Assembly: GCA_016932235.1 (NCBI GenBank)
Contig: JAFGDF010000024.1
Location: forward strand, 1 to 7,362
Source: Deltaproteobacteria bacterium
GTDB taxonomy: Bacteria; Desulfobacterota; DSM-4660; Desulfatiglandales; HGW-15
Direction: 5' to 3'
DNA: 7,362 bases
A program made the position numbers and the translations under genes. Of the stretch, positions 5,477 through 7,362 are shown piece by piece (positions within the stretch are counted from its first letter, which is position 1; every line of letters starts with the position of its first letter). Under the pieces are notes generated by a model, which was not told where the DNA came from, did no database searches, and saw only the letters and a list, made by a program, of their open reading frames with translations.

Positions 5477-6751
5477 ATGAGTAAAACCATTGAAAAGCTA
5501 TGGGCCATGGAAATTCTTGACTCAAGAGGGAATCCTACCATCCGTGTTTTTGTAACCCTGGCAGGCGGTATAACGGCATCAGCGTCTGTTCCTTCAGGCG
5601 CCTCTACCGGCGAGAACGAGGCGGTTGAACTGCGAGATGGGGATAAAAAACGTTATGGCGGAAAGGGCGTATTAAAGGCGGTTGATAATGTCAACCGAAT
5701 CATCGCGCCCGAGGTCATTGGAAAAGACGCGGTATCACAGACCGAGATTGACCGGTTAATGATAACACTGGATGGCACGCCCAATAAGGGCAAATTGGGC
5801 GCCAACGCGATCCTCGGCGTTTCCATGGCCGTGGCCAAGTCTGCCGCCGCTTCAGACGGGCTTCCTGTTTATGCGTATCTTGGCGGGACAGGGGCTGTAC
5901 GTATACCGGTGCCGATGATGAATATCCTTAATGGAGGCAAGCATGCCGATAACAGTGTTGATTTTCAGGAATTCATGGTCATGCCTATAGGCGCCCCTAA
6001 TTTTGCCGAGGCCCTTCGATACGGCGCGGAAACCTTTCACGCGTTGAAGGCTATCCTTAAAAAGAAGGGGTATGCAACGGCTGTCGGCGATGAAGGTGGC
6101 TTTGCCCCGAACCTTAAAAGCAACGATGAGGCATGTGATGTTATTGTTGAGGCTATCAAATCCGCGGGTTACAGGCCGGGCAAGGATGTGGCAATAGCCC
6201 TGGACCCGGCCGCCAGCTCCTTCTATGAGAACGGAAAGTATGTTCTTTCCAAATCCGGCCAGGGGACAAAGACGAGTTCTGAGATGACCGATCTTTACAA
6301 GAGATGGACAGAGAAGTACCCCATTGTCTCCATTGAGGACGGGCTTGCGGAGGATGATTGGGCCGGATTTAAAGAGCATACAAAAAGGCTTGGAGACAGG
6401 ATACAGATCGTCGGCGACGACCTTTATGTCACCAATACAAGGTTTATTACCCGTGGAATCAAGGAGAAGGCATCAAACGCGGTTCTTATAAAGTTGAACC
6501 AGATAGGGACTGTTACCGAGACCATCGAGGCCATAGATATGTGCCGCAAGGCAGGCTGGGGCTTTGTTATTTCCCACAGGTCCGGTGAAACCGAGGACAC
6601 ATTCATGGCGGATTTTGCTGTTGCCATGGGCGGCGGACAGATCAAGACCGGCTCGGCCTGCCGCAGCGAACGGATAGCAAAATATAACCGCCTCCTGGAG
6701 ATTGAATCGGAACTGAAAGATAAATCTGTGTTCAGCGGAACGCTTAAGTAA
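5477..6751 (+). CDS. eno: Enolase (phosphopyruvate hydratase)
   Basis: Enolase interconverts 2-phosphoglycerate and phosphoenolpyruvate in glycolysis and gluconeogenesis; it is cytoplasmic and Mg2+-dependent. The 424-residue length is normal. The N-terminal domain has ILDSRGNPT and the mobile loop [27 protein letters not shown] and GDEGGFAPN (catalytic Glu206) follow. Mg ligands are Asp243 (ALDPAAS), Glu287 ([11 protein letters not shown]) and Asp314 (GDDLYVTN). The signature [13 protein letters not shown] holds catalytic Lys339, SHRSGETED contains His367, Arg368 and Ser369, and [11 protein letters not shown] contains Lys390. The ALDP and GSAC variants differ slightly from the commoner ALDV and GAPC but leave the catalytic residues intact. 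It stands alone, with its own likely promoter and two terminator hairpins behind it, next to a convergent cold-shock gene. Confidence 0.99.
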   Translation: MSKTIEKLWAMEILDSRGNPTIRVFVTLAGGITASASVPSGASTGENEAVELRDGDKKRYGGKGVLKAVDNVNRIIAPEVIGKDAVSQTEIDRLMITLDGTPNKGKLGANAILGVSMAVAKSAAASDGLPVYAYLGGTGAVRIPVPMMNILNGGKHADNSVDFQEFMVMPIGAPNFAEALRYGAETFHALKAILKKKGYATAVGDEGGFAPNLKSNDEACDVIVEAIKSAGYRPGKDVAIALDPAASSFYENGKYVLSKSGQGTKTSSEMTDLYKRWTEKYPIVSIEDGLAEDDWAGFKEHTKRLGDRIQIVGDDLYVTNTRFITRGIKEKASNAVLIKLNQIGTVTETIEAIDMCRKAGWGFVISHRSGETEDTFMADFAVAMGGGQIKTGSACRSERIAKYNRLLEIESELKDKSVFSGTLK

Positions 6752-6785
6752 GATATCCTTGTTTGTAGTGTTGGGAATTTAAAAA

Positions 6786-6811
6786 GGCTTAGAGGTTATC
6801 CCCTCTAAGCC
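6786..6811. terminator. Bidirectional intrinsic terminator between eno and csp
   Basis: GGCTTAGAGG (6786-6795) and CCTCTAAGCC (6802-6811) form a perfect 10-bp stem with a 6-base loop, extendable by two A-T pairs. On the plus strand it is followed by TTCTGTTTT. On the minus strand it is followed by TTTTT, the better T-tract, so it can end csp transcripts as well as eno transcripts. Confidence 0.85.
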
Positions 6812-6832
6812 TTCTGTTTTCAAAACTCTCCA

Positions 6833-6867
6833 GGCGCTTAATCATATTATGATGAAGCGCCCTTTTT
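6833..6867 (+). terminator. Second terminator hairpin downstream of eno
   Basis: GGCGCTT (6833-6839) and AAGCGCC (6855-6861) pair, and inside them ATCAT (6841-6845) pairs with ATGAT (6849-6853) around an ATT loop, with one A-G mismatch between the two helices. CTTTTT follows on the plus strand; the minus-strand side is poor in T. It therefore looks like a back-up terminator for eno, placed just before the csp stop codon. Confidence 0.75.
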
Positions 6868-6885
6868 ATCTCTTTAAAAGATAAT

Positions 6886-7086
6886 TTAGATTATTTTAAC
6901 ATTTTTTGCAGACGGACCTTTTGGACCCTGCTCTATGTCAAAGGTGACATTATCACCTTCATGGAGACTCTTGAAGCCGGTTGCATCTATTCCTGAATGA
7001 TGAACAAATAGATCAGGACCGTTCTGCTGCTCAATAAAACCGAATCCTTTATGGTCGTTAAACCACTTTACTGTTCCATTAGCCAT
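6886..7086 (-). CDS. CspA-family cold-shock protein
   Basis: A 66-residue single cold-shock domain (five-stranded OB fold) that binds single-stranded RNA or DNA and acts as an RNA chaperone or transcription antiterminator in the cytoplasm. NGTVKWFND opens the domain. RNP1 is KGFGFI (13-18), RNP2 is LFVHHS (26-31), and the end [10 protein letters not shown] is typical (canonical form GPQAxNV). The frame runs ten codons further upstream to 7116, but the ATG at 7086 is chosen because AAGGAGG lies eight bases before it and the protein then has the standard CspA length and MANGTVKWF start. FVHHS replaces the FVHFS of E. coli, a common variant in other phyla. The gene converges on eno and shares a bidirectional terminator. 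Whether it responds to cold cannot be read from the protein; the leader may fold over the ribosome binding site. Confidence 0.97.
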   Translation of the reverse strand: MANGTVKWFNDHKGFGFIEQQNGPDLFVHHSGIDATGFKSLHEGDNVTFDIEQGPKGPSAKNVKII

Positions 7087-7094
7087 GGTGACAT

Positions 7095-7101
7095 CCTCCT
7101 T
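7095..7101 (-). promoter_or_regulatory. Ribosome binding site of the cold-shock gene
   Basis: The minus strand reads AAGGAGG, eight bases before the ATG at 7086. Its 3' half overlaps AGGATG (7097-7092), which is complementary to CATCCT (7135-7130) further up the leader. Confidence 0.8.
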
Positions 7102-7200
7102 CCGAATAAATTTCAAGTTTCAATACCTCAGGATGCCACTATGAAAAAGCTAATTTCCTTCAGAACGAAACAGGCCTACTGTTAAAGGTAAACCATTTTT

Positions 7201-7362
7201 GATTTAATTAAATTAACCCATCTATAATTAAAAATCAAGATATATTATTAAAAAGATAAAAATAATTTGATTTTTATCAGTAACAATCAGATATTGTTAT
7301 AAATTTAAGATTTTTTTGAAAATATGTATTTTAAAAAGAATTTTAAATTAAAAAATAATAAA
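7201..7362. other. Extremely AT-rich intergenic segment with a 19-bp dyad
   Basis: By count 19 of 162 bases are G or C (about 12%), far below the neighbouring genes. No reading frame of note is present. It contains a perfect inverted repeat TAACAAT-CAGAT-ATTGTTA (7281-7299), a possible operator, and the 12-base palindrome ATTTAATTAAAT (7202-7213). The segment runs to the right edge, so its full extent is unknown. Confidence 0.6.
7210..7238 (-). promoter_or_regulatory. Tentative promoter of the cold-shock gene
   Basis: On the minus strand TTGATT (7238-7233) is followed after 17 bases by TAATTT (7215-7210). The -10 is poor, and in such AT-rich DNA chance matches are common. If used, the leader would be about 115 bases, similar to the long leaders known for some csp genes. 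Confidence 0.22.

Noticed and set aside
5852..6379. 175-codon minus-strand frame inside eno
   Set aside because: It lies entirely within intact enolase, has no family match that I recognise, and its start lacks a good ribosome binding site.

Overview
The window looks like chromosomal DNA from a free-living, probably anaerobic Gram-negative bacterium. My best guess is a Desulfobacterota-like ('deltaproteobacterial') lineage. This rests on the CspA version with an FVHHS motif, the C_GCAxxG_C_C and DUF3795 cysteine-rich proteins typical of anaerobes, moderate coding GC with strong AAAGGAGG-type ribosome binding sites, and palindromic 'CCGCC...GGCGG' and 'CCCTGAGC...GAAGGG' repeats between genes. 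This placement is inference; no 16S rRNA or clade-specific marker is present.

Layout. Positions 1-2038 hold three minus-strand genes read from right to left: a C_GCAxxG_C_C putative redox protein (2038-1535), a short-chain dehydrogenase/reductase (1409-642) and a Tat-exported, cysteine-rich DUF3795 protein (610 to beyond the left edge). They are probably one operon. Positions 2039-2658 are a gene-poor divergent region with a cluster of GC-rich palindromes and then an AT-rich leader. ilvD (dihydroxy-acid dehydratase, 2659-4311) runs on the plus strand and converges with a histidine phosphatase (4971-4348). Positions 4972-5476 are a 505-base non-coding stretch dense in structure: a possible three-way-junction fold, a degenerate ~21-bp tandem repeat, a long imperfect stem-loop, a short perfect hairpin, then a probable eno promoter and leader. 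eno (enolase, 5477-6751) is followed by two back-to-back terminator hairpins and a convergent cold-shock protein gene (7086-6886). Its upstream region becomes extremely AT-rich (about 12% GC over 7201-7362).

How the genes fit together. ilvD (branched-chain amino acid synthesis), eno (glycolysis/gluconeogenesis) and csp (RNA chaperone) are housekeeping genes standing alone rather than in their pathway operons. The only set that suggests a shared job is the left-hand trio: two cysteine-rich proteins, one with a Tat signal, flank an oxidoreductase whose usual catalytic Asn appears to be Cys. No mobile element, CRISPR array, rRNA or complete tRNA was seen. I found no clear undescribed 'system'. 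The best leads are the cysteine-rich trio, the altered SDR active site and the structured DNA between the phosphatase and eno.
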